A stretch of DNA of 64,000 bases from Mesorhizobium neociceri. Lineage in GTDB: Bacteria > Pseudomonadota > Alphaproteobacteria > Rhizobiales > Rhizobiaceae. The position numbers and the translations under genes are program-made. The stretch is taken from positions 1 to 64,000 of the forward strand of contig NZ_JACDTY010000012.1 in the NCBI RefSeq assembly GCF_013520985.1. Reading direction: 5' to 3'. Positions 43,178-52,362 of the stretch are shown piece after piece. The notes under the pieces were generated by a model. It searched no databases and had not been told where the DNA came from. It saw only the letters and a list, made by a program, of their open reading frames with translations. How positions within the stretch are numbered: the first letter of the stretch is position 1; each line of letters opens with the position of its first letter.

Positions 43178-43765
43178 ATGGAAATCAGGAAAATCTGCAC
43201 CTTCATCGACGAGGTTCTGATCGAAGGCGGCAAGGCGGCCGGCAAGCCGGTCACATCGATCGTCGTCGCAGCCGTGTTGAAGAACCCGTGGGCGGGCCGC
43301 GGCTTCGTCGAGAACCTTCGCTCCGAGATCATCGACGTCGCGCCCAAGCTCGGCGCCGAACTGACCCGACGGCTGATCGCCCTGATGCCGCCGGCCGAGA
43401 TCGAATCCTACGGCAAGGCTGCCGCGGTCGGCCTCAATGGCGAGATCGAACACGCCTCGGCCCTGATCCACACGCTGCGCTTCGGCAATCTGTTTCGCGA
43501 CGCGGTTGGCGGCACCACCTATCTCGAATTCTGCAACACCAGAAACGCGGGCGGTGCGCTGATGTCGCTGCCGATGATGCACAAGAGCGAGAACGGCCGG
43601 CGCTCGCATTTCATCACCGCGAACTTCCAGATCGCCGATGCGCCGGGCCCCGATGAAGTGCTGGTTGCCATCGGCGCCGCCAATGGCGGACGGGTGCACG
43701 CCCGCATCGCCGACCGGTTTCAGGATGTTGCCGAAATGGAAGCGGAGAGCAGGTCCTCACGGTAA
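43178..43765 (+). CDS. DUF1185 (amino acid synthesis) family protein (195 aa)
   Basis: Starts MEIRKICTFIDEVLIEGGKAAGKPVTSIVVAAVLKNPWAGR, which I recognise as the DUF1185 family, named for amino acid synthesis but without a proven reaction. A compact alpha/beta protein with conserved KNPW-GR and GGALMSLPMMHK segments. Such genes often sit beside flavin monooxygenases and flavin reductases in catabolic clusters, as here. Divergent from the regulator. Confidence 0.82.
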   Translation: MEIRKICTFIDEVLIEGGKAAGKPVTSIVVAAVLKNPWAGRGFVENLRSEIIDVAPKLGAELTRRLIALMPPAEIESYGKAAAVGLNGEIEHASALIHTLRFGNLFRDAVGGTTYLEFCNTRNAGGALMSLPMMHKSENGRRSHFITANFQIADAPGPDEVLVAIGAANGGRVHARIADRFQDVAEMEAESRSSR

Positions 43766-43894
43766 GCAGTCGCTCGGCGATCAAGCTTCAGAATGCCCGG
43801 CAGGTGACACTGGCGACGGTCTTTGCTCGAACGAGGTGGTCGCGACGCCTTTGCAGTCGACTTGGTATAGGCTTGAAGTTCTTTGAATTCTGAT

Positions 43895-43912
43895 TATTTT
43901 AAGCTTGAAGTT
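43895..43912. promoter_or_regulatory. Palindromic operator candidate, site 1
   Basis: TATTTTAAGCTTGAAGTT closely matches the shared form TATTTCAAGCTTGAAATA. A half-site GGCTTGAA lies at 43870-43877. About 105 bp upstream of the fused hydratase/dehydrogenase start. The 252-bp gap 43766-44017 contains nothing else I can name. Confidence 0.6.
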
Positions 43913-44017
43913 TTTATGAAGAATCCATGGCGCTTCATTCGTCAGAGCCGAGACACCACGGCATTTGGCGGGAGAGCAGGAGGAGGAAGATTTGCCGTCG
44001 TTCCGGAATAAAACTCC

Positions 44018-45979
44018 ATGAACACAGCACGATTTTCCGAAAGTGTCACAGGCACGATCGTCGATGGCGTTCTCATCGTCACGATCGAGAATCCACCCGT
44101 CAGCGCGCTCTCCTTCCATGTCAGGGCCGGGCTGATGGCTGCGCTCGGGCGTGCGGCGTCGGATGAAGTGTCTGCCGTGGTGCTGACCGCCATTGGGCGC
44201 ACTTTCATCGGCGGCGCCGATATCAAGGAATTCGGCAAGCCCGCTATCGAGCCCACACTGCCTGACGTGATCAAAGCAATCGAAAGCTTCGCGAAACCAG
44301 TCGTTGCGGCAGTCGGCGGTGCGGCGCTCGGCGGCGGCTGCGAGATTGCGCTGGCCTGCCACTGCCGCATAGCGAGCAAGGCGGCCAGCTTCGGCCTGCC
44401 CGAGGTCAAGCTCGGAATCGTGCCCGGGGCCGGCGGAACCCAACGCCTGCCCCGCCTCATCGGCACGGTCGCCGCAATTGACCTGATCGGCACGGGTCGC
44501 GTCGTGACATCCGACGAAGCCCTCACTCTCGGTCTGATCGATGCCATTGCAGACGATCTTGCCGAAGGCGCGCTCGACGCCGCCCGTCATCTCGTTGACC
44601 AACCGTTGCGGCGCACGGGCGCGCTTTCCGTCCCGCACTCGCAAGCTGAGGCCGACGCGGCAGCCGCAAAGAAGGTGCTTTCTCGCAGCCGTGGACAGAT
44701 CGCGCCTGCAGAAGCTGTGAGACTGGTCAGGGCTGCGTCCATGGCCAGACTGGAGGACGGCCTCGCGGACGAACGCGCTACCTTCCTGCGGCTCCGGGAT
44801 TCCCACGAGGCGGCAGCGTTGCGCCACGTCTTCTTTGCCGAGAGGCAAGCCAGCAAAGTCGACAGGCTGGAGGGTGTCACGCCTCGCAAGGTCGAGAGTG
44901 TTGGTATCGTCGGAACCGGCCTGATGGGTGCAGGCATCGCGGTCTCGGCCTTGAATGCGGGCTATCGCGTGATCGGCATCGAGCAGACCGACGAGGCGGC
45001 GGCAAGAGGACACGACCGTATCGCCGGCCTTCTCGACAAGTCGGTCCAATCAGGCCGTCTCACCGATCATGCGCGCAGCGAGGCGCTGAGCCGGTTTGAA
45101 GCGGCCAGTGACGCCGGCAGGCTGGCGCAGGCCGATCTGGTCATCGAGGCGGTGTTCGACGACCTCACAGTAAAAACCGAACTCTTCAGGAAGCTTGATC
45201 GTGTCGTTCGCCCGGACGCCATACTTGCGACCAACACCAGCTACCTGAACCCCAACGAGATCGCCTCGGCAACCGCCCGGCCCGAGCGGATCGTCGGCCT
45301 GCATTTTTTCTCCCCGGCCAACATCATGCGGCTCACCGAAGTGGTGGATTGCGCGGCGACGGCGCCCGACGTGCTCGCCTCGGCGATCGCCTTCGTCCGA
45401 AAGCTCGGCAAGCTGCCTGTCGTGTGCGGCGTTACCGAGGGTTTCATCGGCAACCGCATCTATTCGGCCTACCGCCGCGAAGCGGAATTCATGGTGGAGG
45501 ATGGCGCAGCACCCGATGAGGTGGATGCCGCGCTGGAGGCCTGGGGCTTCCCGATGGGGATCTTCGCCGTCAACGATATGGCCGGACTGGAGATAGCCTG
45601 GGCGCGGCGCAAGCGGCAGTCGGCCACGCGTGATCCGGAAGCGCGTTATGTTGAGATCGCCGACCGGCTGTGCGAGGCCGGCCGCTTCGGCCGCAAGACC
45701 GGGCGCGGCTGGTACGATTATTCGGACGGGGAGCGCAGGAGCGACCCGCAGGTAACGGCGCTGATCGAGGCCGTGCGGGCGGCCAAGGGCATCGTGCCTC
45801 GCCGCTTTTCGGCCGACGAGATCGTCGCGCGGCTGCTGGCGGCAATGGCCAACGAGGGCAAGGCGTTGCTCGCCGAAGGCATCGCGGCGCGTGCCTCCGA
45901 TATCGATCTGGTGATGATCAATGGCTACGGCTTCCCGGCCCACAAGGGCGGGCCGATGTTCCACGCCGGAGACATCTGA
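44018..45979 (+). CDS. Fused enoyl-CoA hydratase / 3-hydroxyacyl-CoA dehydrogenase (653 aa)
   Basis: Residues 1-190 are a crotonase domain with IGGADIKEF (oxyanion hole), GGGCEIAL and GLPEVKLGIVPGAGG, keeping both catalytic Glu. The NAD-binding motif VGIVGTGLMGAGIA is near 296-305, and the catalytic His lies in GLHFFSPANIM. It matches the FadJ/FadB layout without the extra isomerase extension. It can hydrate and oxidise acyl-CoA intermediates such as those from aromatic ring cleavage. The stop is only 8 bp from the convergent aminotransferase gene. Confidence 0.92.
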   Translation: MNTARFSESVTGTIVDGVLIVTIENPPVSALSFHVRAGLMAALGRAASDEVSAVVLTAIGRTFIGGADIKEFGKPAIEPTLPDVIKAIESFAKPVVAAVGGAALGGGCEIALACHCRIASKAASFGLPEVKLGIVPGAGGTQRLPRLIGTVAAIDLIGTGRVVTSDEALTLGLIDAIADDLAEGALDAARHLVDQPLRRTGALSVPHSQAEADAAAAKKVLSRSRGQIAPAEAVRLVRAASMARLEDGLADERATFLRLRDSHEAAALRHVFFAERQASKVDRLEGVTPRKVESVGIVGTGLMGAGIAVSALNAGYRVIGIEQTDEAAARGHDRIAGLLDKSVQSGRLTDHARSEALSRFEAASDAGRLAQADLVIEAVFDDLTVKTELFRKLDRVVRPDAILATNTSYLNPNEIASATARPERIVGLHFFSPANIMRLTEVVDCAATAPDVLASAIAFVRKLGKLPVVCGVTEGFIGNRIYSAYRREAEFMVEDGAAPDEVDAALEAWGFPMGIFAVNDMAGLEIAWARRKRQSATRDPEARYVEIADRLCEAGRFGRKTGRGWYDYSDGERRSDPQVTALIEAVRAAKGIVPRRFSADEIVARLLAAMANEGKALLAEGIAARASDIDLVMINGYGFPAHKGGPMFHAGDI

Positions 45980-45987
45980 AGATCCAG

Positions 45988-47277
45988 CTACGACAGCTTG
46001 GTAATGATGGCGCGCAGCGCCTCGCCGAAACGCCTGACCTCCCCGACCGTGTTGTAATGGACCAGCGAGGCGCGGATGGCGCCGCTGTCCATCGACAGGT
46101 TGAGCCGCTTCATCAGGCGCGGGGCGTACATGTGGCCGTCGCGGATGCCGATCTGCATGTCGGCCATTTCCTCGACGATCCGCTGCGGCGACAGCTTGCC
46201 GATGTTGAAGCAGAAGGTCGGTACGCGCTCGTTGATGCGGGCTTCCTGGGCGACGCCGTAGATCGTAGCATTGCAGCCCTTGAGCACGGCGAGCATCTCG
46301 CGCGCCAAGAGCATTTCGTAGTCGCGGATGGCACCCATGCCGGCAACGATATTGTCTCGCCGCGAACGATTGTTGGAGGGCGCCAGATTGCGGCCGATCA
46401 GTTCCAGGTACTGCACGGCGGCATCCATGCCCGAGACGTTCTCGTAAATGAAGGTGCCGGCCTCGACCTTGTAAGGCGGCTCGTCGGGGATGAAATCCTC
46501 GCGGAAGGTCGGCAGCCGCTTCAGCGTTTCGAAGCGGCCCCACAGAAAGCCCATATGCGGCGAGAAATTCTTGTAGCCGGAGCAGACGAGATAATCGCAG
46601 TCCCAAGCCTGCACGTCGATCAGCCCGTGCGGTCCGTAATGCACGCAATCGAGGAACACTTCGGCGCCGCCAGCGTGGGCGATCTTGGCCACCGAGGCGA
46701 CATCGACGATCGAACCGATCGAGTGCGCGGTCACCGTGCAGGCGACGAGGCGGGTGCGCTCCGAAACCAGCGGCTTGAGATCGTCGACATGCAGATTGCC
46801 GTCCTCACGCATGCGCCACCACTTGAACTTGGCTCCGGCGGACTCCAGCGCCAGCCAGGTGGCGATGTTGGCGTCATGGTCCATGTCGGTGATGACGATC
46901 TCGTCGCGTGCCCCATCTGTGTCCTTGGCAAGCATCTGGCCGATGCCGAGACTGACCAGACGGATGAACGAAGTGGCGTTCATGCCGAAGCAGATTTCCG
47001 ACGGACTGTAGGCGTTGATCAGCAGCGCCACGCTCGTCCGGGCATCCGCAACCGATTGGTCGACTGTGACGGAGCGTCCATAGCGGCCACCGCGCTGCAC
47101 ATTGTGCGAGACCAGATGGTTGGTCACCGCGTCGAGCACGCTCTGCGGAATCTGCGCGCCGGCGGCGTTGTCCATGAAGATGAAATCGCCGGCCTGCTGC
47201 AAGGCGGGAAACATGGCGCGGATGGTGTCGACGGGGAACGCGGCGGCGTTCGCATTGTCGGTTTGGTGCTTGTTCAC
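45988..47277 (-). CDS. Class V aminotransferase / cysteine desulfurase-like protein (429 aa)
   Basis: Starts at GTG 47277 with AGGAGCG upstream. PLP enzyme of fold type I class V: FIFMDNAAGAQIPQSV near the start, cofactor Lys in CSGYKNFSPHMG, HSIGSIVDV and DCVHYGPHG in the middle. It belongs to the cysteine desulfurase-like group rather than IscS or kynureninase proper. Grouped with an ABC permease, binding protein and a class I aminotransferase, it probably acts on an imported amino compound. Last gene of that operon. Confidence 0.85.
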   Translation of the reverse strand: MNKHQTDNANAAAFPVDTIRAMFPALQQAGDFIFMDNAAGAQIPQSVLDAVTNHLVSHNVQRGGRYGRSVTVDQSVADARTSVALLINAYSPSEICFGMNATSFIRLVSLGIGQMLAKDTDGARDEIVITDMDHDANIATWLALESAGAKFKWWRMREDGNLHVDDLKPLVSERTRLVACTVTAHSIGSIVDVASVAKIAHAGGAEVFLDCVHYGPHGLIDVQAWDCDYLVCSGYKNFSPHMGFLWGRFETLKRLPTFREDFIPDEPPYKVEAGTFIYENVSGMDAAVQYLELIGRNLAPSNNRSRRDNIVAGMGAIRDYEMLLAREMLAVLKGCNATIYGVAQEARINERVPTFCFNIGKLSPQRIVEEMADMQIGIRDGHMYAPRLMKRLNLSMDSGAIRASLVHYNTVGEVRRFGEALRAIITKLS

Positions 47278-47325
47278 GGGTACGCTCCTGCGAAGAATTT
47301 GGCGGGTGGAGATCGGTTGGCGAGG

Positions 47326-48000
47326 TCAGCGCGTCTTCTCGGTTTTGAAGCGGTCTTCGAGCAGGCTGACGAGGCGGACCATCGGCCAGAGGAAGATGAG
47401 ATAGACAAGGGCGGCGCCGATCAGCGGCGAGGGATTGGCGTAGAGCGACTGCGCGTTGGTCGCTTCCTTCAAGAGTTCGGGCAGCGCCACGGTTGAGGCG
47501 AGCGACGTGTCCTTGAACATCGAGACGCAATTGCTGGTCATCGGCGGGATGACCACACGGATCGCCTGCGGCAGCACTACCTTGCGCAAGGTTAAGAGGA
47601 ACGGCAGGCCAAGCGCCTGCGACGCCTCGAATTGGCCTTTCGGAATGCTCTCTATGCCGGAACGGAACACTTCGGCCGAGTAGGCCGACATGATGAAGGC
47701 AAACGCCGTCACGGCGGAGGCCCAGGAGGACAGACGTATGCCGAGGAAGGGCAGCGCGTAGTAGATCAGGATCAGCACGACCAGCACCGGCAGCGCGCGG
47801 AAGATGTCGGTGTAGCCGACGGCGAGCCAGCGTACCGGCTTCGGCGCATAGAGCCGCAACAGGCTGATGACCAGGCCGATGGGGATGCCGATGCCGATGC
47901 TCAAAATGCCGAGCAGCAGCGTGTTCAGGAAGCCGCGCAGCAGCGCCGGCAGGCTGGACATGATCACGTCAGGATTGAAGAAGGTGTCGATCAGCGACAT
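47326..48000 (-). CDS. Polar amino acid ABC transporter permease (224 aa)
   Basis: Five membrane helices with the EAA loop (GQFEASQALGLPFLLTLRKVVLPQAIRVVIPPMTSNCVSMFKDTSLAS). Family of GlnP/HisM. The binding protein is encoded just upstream. No ATPase gene is found in this operon, which is unusual; it may use the ATPase at 33411-34154 or one elsewhere. Confidence 0.92.
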   Translation of the reverse strand: MSLIDTFFNPDVIMSSLPALLRGFLNTLLLGILSIGIGIPIGLVISLLRLYAPKPVRWLAVGYTDIFRALPVLVVLILIYYALPFLGIRLSSWASAVTAFAFIMSAYSAEVFRSGIESIPKGQFEASQALGLPFLLTLRKVVLPQAIRVVIPPMTSNCVSMFKDTSLASTVALPELLKEATNAQSLYANPSPLIGAALVYLIFLWPMVRLVSLLEDRFKTEKTR

Positions 48001-48105
48001 GGGAGCGTTCCCGAACCCCAGAGCAAAGGATGCTCAAGTTAAAACCAATCGACCTTGCCTACGATGAGGCTGTCCGTGCGGCAGCAGGCGCTGGAGCGTG
48101 AAATG

Positions 48106-48136
48106 AATCGTGCCGGCCTGGAAAGCCGGCACGATT
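48106..48136 (-). repeat. Strong hairpin between binding-protein and permease genes
   Basis: AATCGTGCCGGC (48106-48117) and GCCGGCACGATT (48125-48136) make a perfect 12-bp stem with a 7-base loop, just after the binding-protein stop (48152). Minus-strand sequence after it is CATTTCACG, with little U, so partial termination or message protection is more likely than full termination. Confidence 0.7.
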
Positions 48137-48151
48137 TAAGTGCATTGCCGC

Positions 48152-48949
48152 TCAGGCCTTGGGCAGCGGCATTTCCTTCACGGTCGAGGAATCGGCTGGC
48201 GCGTCGCTGCCGAACCACTTCTTGTGGATCGCGGCGATCGTGCCGTCCTTCTTCATCGCGGTCAGCGCGTCGTTCAGCTTGCCGAGCAGCGGGTGGTCCT
48301 TGGTCATCATCAGGCCGTACTGTTCGCCGGTCTTGATGCGCTCCTTCACGGTGAGGTCCTTCATCTTGGTGAAGGAATACTCCATGCCCGGAATGTCGCT
48401 GACGGCGGCGTCGACGCGGCCGGCGCTGAGGTCGAGCAGCAGGTTCTGCTGCGTGTCATAGCCCTTCACATCGCTGAAGCCGTCGGCCGCCTGGTGCTCT
48501 TTGACCCAGTTTTCGCCGGTCGAGCCCGACAGCACGCCGACGATCTTGCCCTTGAGATCGGCCTCGGTGTTGATCGCGCTGTCTGTCTTTGTGGCGATGC
48601 CCATATCGGAATCGTAATAGGGCTGCGTGAAGGACTGCGACTTCAGTCGTTCGGCCGTGATGGTGATCGAGGATATGGCAACGTCGATGCGCTTCGAGGT
48701 GGTGGCGGCAAACAGCGCCTGGAAGCCGAGGTCGGCGATGTCGGTGGTCATGCCGATGCGCTTGGCCGCCTCGTTGACGATGTCGACCTCAAAGCCTTCG
48801 AAGGTGCCGCTCTCGTTCTTGTATTCGAAGGGTGGATTGGTCGGATAGGCGCCGACATTGAGCACGTCGGCGGCAAAGGCGGTGGCCGGGCCGGCAGCGA
48901 TGCCGATCGTGGCGGCGAGAAGAAGCAGGTTGCGACGAGTGAAGCTCAT
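48152..48949 (-). CDS. Amino acid ABC transporter substrate-binding protein (265 aa)
   Basis: A signal peptide (FTRRNLLLLAATIGIAAGPATAFAAD), possibly Tat-type as it has Arg-Arg, precedes a family 3 binding domain (DVLNVGAYPTNPPFEYKNESGTFEGFEVDIVNEAAKRIG). The ligand is unknown. It is 76 bp downstream of the class I aminotransferase, which may process the same compound. Confidence 0.92.
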   Translation of the reverse strand: MSFTRRNLLLLAATIGIAAGPATAFAADVLNVGAYPTNPPFEYKNESGTFEGFEVDIVNEAAKRIGMTTDIADLGFQALFAATTSKRIDVAISSITITAERLKSQSFTQPYYDSDMGIATKTDSAINTEADLKGKIVGVLSGSTGENWVKEHQAADGFSDVKGYDTQQNLLLDLSAGRVDAAVSDIPGMEYSFTKMKDLTVKERIKTGEQYGLMMTKDHPLLGKLNDALTAMKKDGTIAAIHKKWFGSDAPADSSTVKEMPLPKA

Positions 48950-49025
48950 TTTTGTTCCCTCTGGTTGTTGATCGGGCGGGTTTGCTCCCGCACGGTTTGT
49001 TGCCGTCCCACCTCCCAGCGGGGCG

Positions 49026-50225
49026 TCAATTCATGGCGGCGACCATGCGCTCGAGCGCGGTCGCTATCTGGTCGCGTTCACGGCACACGCACATCCGCAG
49101 GAAGGCCGCTGCCGAATTTCCAAAGAGGTGGCCGGGCGCCAGTCCGACGCGCGCCGTCTCCAATATCCTGGCGCAGGCCTGCCGGGCGTCGCTTTCGCCG
49201 TCCATGGCAAAGAAGGCATACATGCCGCCGCGCGGTTTCGTCGGCAGGATGATGCCGGGAATCTGGGCCAGCCTGTCATAGGCAAGGTCGAGGCCGGTTT
49301 TGATCCGCTGCCTGATCTCCTCGACCAGCGGCTCGCCCTGGCGGATGGCGGCGACAGCGCCGGCCTGGATCGGCGCGGCGGTGCCGCTGTTGATATACTG
49401 CGTCATGGCGCCAAGCTGGTCGGCCACCCCCGACGGATGCGTCAGCCAGCCGATGCGCCAGCCGGTCATCGCCCACGCTTTCGAGAAGCTGTTGACCGAC
49501 AACACCCGGTCGCCATCCTCGGCGATCTGCAGGATGGAAGGGGCAACGTCGCCGTCGAAATAGAGCCGGCCATAGACCTCGTCGGAAATGATCCAGATGC
49601 CGGTGCGCCGGCTGAAATCGAGCAGCGCCTGCATCTCCTCGCGCGACGCGGTCCAGCCGGTCGGGTTGGACGGCGTCGACAGGAAAATCGCGCGGGTACG
49701 CGCGTCGCAAGTGGCAAACAGCCGGTCGAGATCGAGCTTCCAGTCGCCCTTGAAGTCGAGCGAAAACGGCCGTGGCTCGCCGCCGATCAAATGGATGGCG
49801 TTATGAATGTTGGGCCATTGCGGCGCGACATAGACGACGTTGCTGCCGGTATCGACCAGCAGCTCCAGCGCCAGGTACAGCGCCTGCATGCCGCCCGGCG
49901 TGACGGTGGTGCGCGCAATCGGGATCGACCGGCCGTGAATGCGCGTCTGGTATTCCGACAGCGCCTCGTTCAGCAGGCCGTGCCCGCGCATGTTGGGAAC
50001 GTAGAACGTCTGGCCTTCATCGAAGGCAGCCTTCGCCGCGTCGCGGATGAAGGCGGGCGTCACCATGTCGCCTTCACCATACCAGAGCGCGATCACGTCG
50101 CCCAGTTCACGGGCACGCACGGCAAGGTTGGCGATGTTTTCGGTGTGCAGGTCACGGATCTGGGCGCGCACGCCGTCGAACGCATAGCGCGCGCTGGACG
50201 ATGACTGGGGCAGTATGAACGACAA
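49026..50225 (-). CDS. Class I/II PLP aminotransferase (399 aa)
   Basis: Fold type I enzyme: TPGGMQALYLALELLVD, SNPTGW, DEVYGRLYF and the PLP lysine in SFSKAWAMTGWRIGW. Similar to aspartate/aromatic aminotransferases and MalY-like enzymes. First gene of the operon that continues with the binding protein, permease and class V enzyme; a perfect palindromic operator candidate lies 114 bp upstream. Confidence 0.9.
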   Translation of the reverse strand: MSFILPQSSSSARYAFDGVRAQIRDLHTENIANLAVRARELGDVIALWYGEGDMVTPAFIRDAAKAAFDEGQTFYVPNMRGHGLLNEALSEYQTRIHGRSIPIARTTVTPGGMQALYLALELLVDTGSNVVYVAPQWPNIHNAIHLIGGEPRPFSLDFKGDWKLDLDRLFATCDARTRAIFLSTPSNPTGWTASREEMQALLDFSRRTGIWIISDEVYGRLYFDGDVAPSILQIAEDGDRVLSVNSFSKAWAMTGWRIGWLTHPSGVADQLGAMTQYINSGTAAPIQAGAVAAIRQGEPLVEEIRQRIKTGLDLAYDRLAQIPGIILPTKPRGGMYAFFAMDGESDARQACARILETARVGLAPGHLFGNSAAAFLRMCVCRERDQIATALERMVAAMN

Positions 50226-50338
50226 GGACTGAAACCCCTCCCACCCGGAGCACTACGACTGCCCGGCAAGCCCCTCCGGCACCGCAGTCGCTACCGACTT
50301 GGATGCTATCCAAAGCGCGGCGCTTTTCAAGGAAAAAG

Positions 50339-50352
50339 TTTTAAGCTTAAAA
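50339..50352. promoter_or_regulatory. Palindromic operator candidate, site 2
   Basis: A perfect 14-bp palindrome TTTTAAGCTTAAAA in the 136-bp gap between the aldolase stop and the aminotransferase start. It shares the AAGCTT core and AT-rich arms with sites 1, 3 and 4. Confidence 0.6.
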
Positions 50353-50361
50353 AGTTTTTGC

Positions 50362-51138
50362 CTAGTCCCGCCCGCCTCGCCCCAGCTCGGCGCGCGCGGC
50401 GGTGCAGTTGGCCGCTGTGCCGGCGCCAAGAAACATCGTGTCGCTGGCCAGCATGAAGAAGCTCGCGCCGATCGCGGCCCACTGGCTTATCGTCTGTGAG
50501 CTGGCGCAAAATATGCCCGATGTCCTGCCGTGCGCGACAGTCGCGCGGATGATCCTTGTGATCGCCTCATTGAGCTTGTCCACGCCTTTCGGTCCGACCG
50601 CATCGATCGACACGGAGAGATCGCCGGGGCCGACGAAGATCACATCGACGCCATCTATGGCCGCGATCGCCTCGATGTTGGCCAGCCCCTCCGATGTCTC
50701 GACCTGGACCGCGACGACGATCCTGTCATTGGCGGCGGCCAGATATTCGGGAATGCGGTAGCCATAGCCTGCAGCCCGTCCGGGGCCGACGCCGCGCTCA
50801 CCCAGCGGCGGATAGCGCGAGGCCCTCACCGCCATTGCAGCCTGGGCGGCAGTCGACACGCGCGGCACGAGCACGCCTTGCGCGCCGCTGTCGAGCGCGG
50901 CCTGGATGGCTTCCGGCGCATGGCCTGGAACACGCACAATCGCCGGCACGCGGTGGACGTCGGCCGCGCGCACCATGGTCTCGATCGTGTCGCGCGAAAT
51001 CTGGGCATGTTCCCAGTCGATGCAGAGGAAGTCGAGGCCCGCGAGCGCCATCACCTCGACCGCGACGGGATGCGGAATGGCAGCGAAAGAGCCGACGAGG
51101 TTGGTCTTGCCGATGCACTTCTGACGGAACTCGCTCAT
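50362..51138 (-). CDS. HpcH/HpaI-family aldolase (258 aa)
   Basis: ATG 51138 is preferred over 51171 because AAGGGG lies in a good position before it. TIM-barrel class II aldolase: LDFLCIDWEHAQISRDTIE (catalytic His), ILVRVPG-like VRVPGHAPEAIQAALDSGAQGVLVPRV, QVETSEGLANIEAIAAIDGVDVIFVGPGDLS with metal-binding Glu and Asp. The family cleaves 2-keto-4-hydroxy acids to pyruvate and an aldehyde. It may finish breakdown of the carbon skeleton in this region. Confidence 0.9.
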   Translation of the reverse strand: MSEFRQKCIGKTNLVGSFAAIPHPVAVEVMALAGLDFLCIDWEHAQISRDTIETMVRAADVHRVPAIVRVPGHAPEAIQAALDSGAQGVLVPRVSTAAQAAMAVRASRYPPLGERGVGPGRAAGYGYRIPEYLAAANDRIVVAVQVETSEGLANIEAIAAIDGVDVIFVGPGDLSVSIDAVGPKGVDKLNEAITRIIRATVAHGRTSGIFCASSQTISQWAAIGASFFMLASDTMFLGAGTAANCTAARAELGRGGRD

Positions 51139-51197
51139 CTCCAACCCCTTTCCATGCTCTGGCAAATCCATATCCGCAAACGACGGCGAGGCGAAGC

Positions 51198-51215
51198 TAT
51201 TTCAGGCTTGAAATA
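51198..51215. promoter_or_regulatory. Palindromic operator candidate, site 3
   Basis: TATTTCA-GGCT-TGAAATA, 7-bp perfect arms, in the 124-bp divergent gap between the aldolase (start 51138) and the RutA-like monooxygenase (start 51263). Placed to control both. Confidence 0.68.
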
Positions 51216-51262
51216 TTTTTGCGCGGACCTACCGTGTGGGTCTCCCGCCGCGAGTTCCCACG

Positions 51263-52354
51263 ATGATCAAAACGCATCCCTTGCACGGCCCGAACAAACT
51301 GAAGCTCGGCGTCTTCTCGACCAATGCCGATGGCGGTCTGGCCATCACCGACGTGCCGGAACGCTGGACGGCAAGCTGGCAGGACAATTTGACGGCAGCG
51401 CAGATCGCCGACCGGGCCGGGCTGGAATTTATCCTGCCGATCGCGCGCTGGCGCGGCTTTGGCGGCCGCAACAAGGTGCGCGAATGGTCGTTCGAGACCT
51501 TCACCTGGGCAGCAGCTCTGGCGGTGGCCACCGAGCAGATCGGCCTGTTCATGACCGTGCATGTGCCGCTGGTGCATCCGCTCTATGCTGCCAAGGCCCT
51601 AGCAACTGTCGACCATATCAGCCAGGGCCGCGCCGGCTTAAACATCGTCTGCGGCTGGAACCCGAAGGAATTCGGCATGTTCGGCACGCCGCTGGTCGAA
51701 AAAGGCTATGAGCAGGCTGCGGAATGGATCGAAGTTCTGGAGCAGCTTTACGCATCGAGCGAGCCGCTCGATTACGAAGGCATCTATTATCGCCTGAAGG
51801 AAGCGGTCAGCCGGCCGGCCGGCCTGCAGGTTCCGCGCCCGGTGACGATGAACGCCGCATTCGGCGGCCCGGGCCGGGATTTCGCCGCCGCCCGATGCGA
51901 CTACCTGTTCACTACCTTTTCCGAGATGAGCGATGCCGGCAAGCATGTCGCAGACATCAGCGAGCGGGCCGACAAGGTCGGCCGCGATGTTGGCGTCTAC
52001 ACGGTGGCGCATGTCGTCTGCCGTCCGACCATGGAGGAGGCGCAGGCCTATTACACGCGCTATGCCGTCGATCTGGCCGACCACGACGCGGTCGATGCCC
52101 ATATGGCAGGCAAGAAGGAGTTCTCGCAGTCGCATGACCCGCATGCCTATGACCGCTACCGGCAGCGTTTCGCCGGCGGCGCCGGTACCTACCCGCTGGT
52201 TGGAACGCCGGAGACGATTGCCGCCGAAATGGCCACCATTGCCGGGCATGGCTATCAAGGCATCGCCCTGTCCTTCGTCAACTACACGCAGGAGCTGCCC
52301 TATTTCTGCGACCATGTGTTGCCGTTGCTGAAGCAGGCGGGGCTGCGCAGCTGA
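51263..52354 (+). CDS. RutA-like LLM flavin monooxygenase (363 aa)
   Basis: A luciferase-like monooxygenase resembling RutA/SsuD: KLKLGVFSTNADGGLAIT, RWRGFGGRNKVREWSFETFTWAAALA, VDHISQGRAGLNIVCGWNPKEFGMFG. RutA opens the uracil ring using FMNH2. Here it lies beside a RidA (RutC-like) gene, but the other rut genes are absent, so another nitrogen-containing ring or amide is likely. ATG 51263 is chosen; a GTG at 51236 is also possible. No strong ribosome site is seen for either. Confidence 0.87.
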   Translation: MIKTHPLHGPNKLKLGVFSTNADGGLAITDVPERWTASWQDNLTAAQIADRAGLEFILPIARWRGFGGRNKVREWSFETFTWAAALAVATEQIGLFMTVHVPLVHPLYAAKALATVDHISQGRAGLNIVCGWNPKEFGMFGTPLVEKGYEQAAEWIEVLEQLYASSEPLDYEGIYYRLKEAVSRPAGLQVPRPVTMNAAFGGPGRDFAAARCDYLFTTFSEMSDAGKHVADISERADKVGRDVGVYTVAHVVCRPTMEEAQAYYTRYAVDLADHDAVDAHMAGKKEFSQSHDPHAYDRYRQRFAGGAGTYPLVGTPETIAAEMATIAGHGYQGIALSFVNYTQELPYFCDHVLPLLKQAGLRS

Positions 52355-52362
52355 TTAATCCG

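Noticed and set aside
45988..47277. Call as kynureninase feeding anthranilate to the aromatic operon
   Set aside because: It would fit the pathway nicely, but the sequence around the PLP lysine and the HSIGSIVDV segment look like the cysteine desulfurase-like group, not kynureninase.
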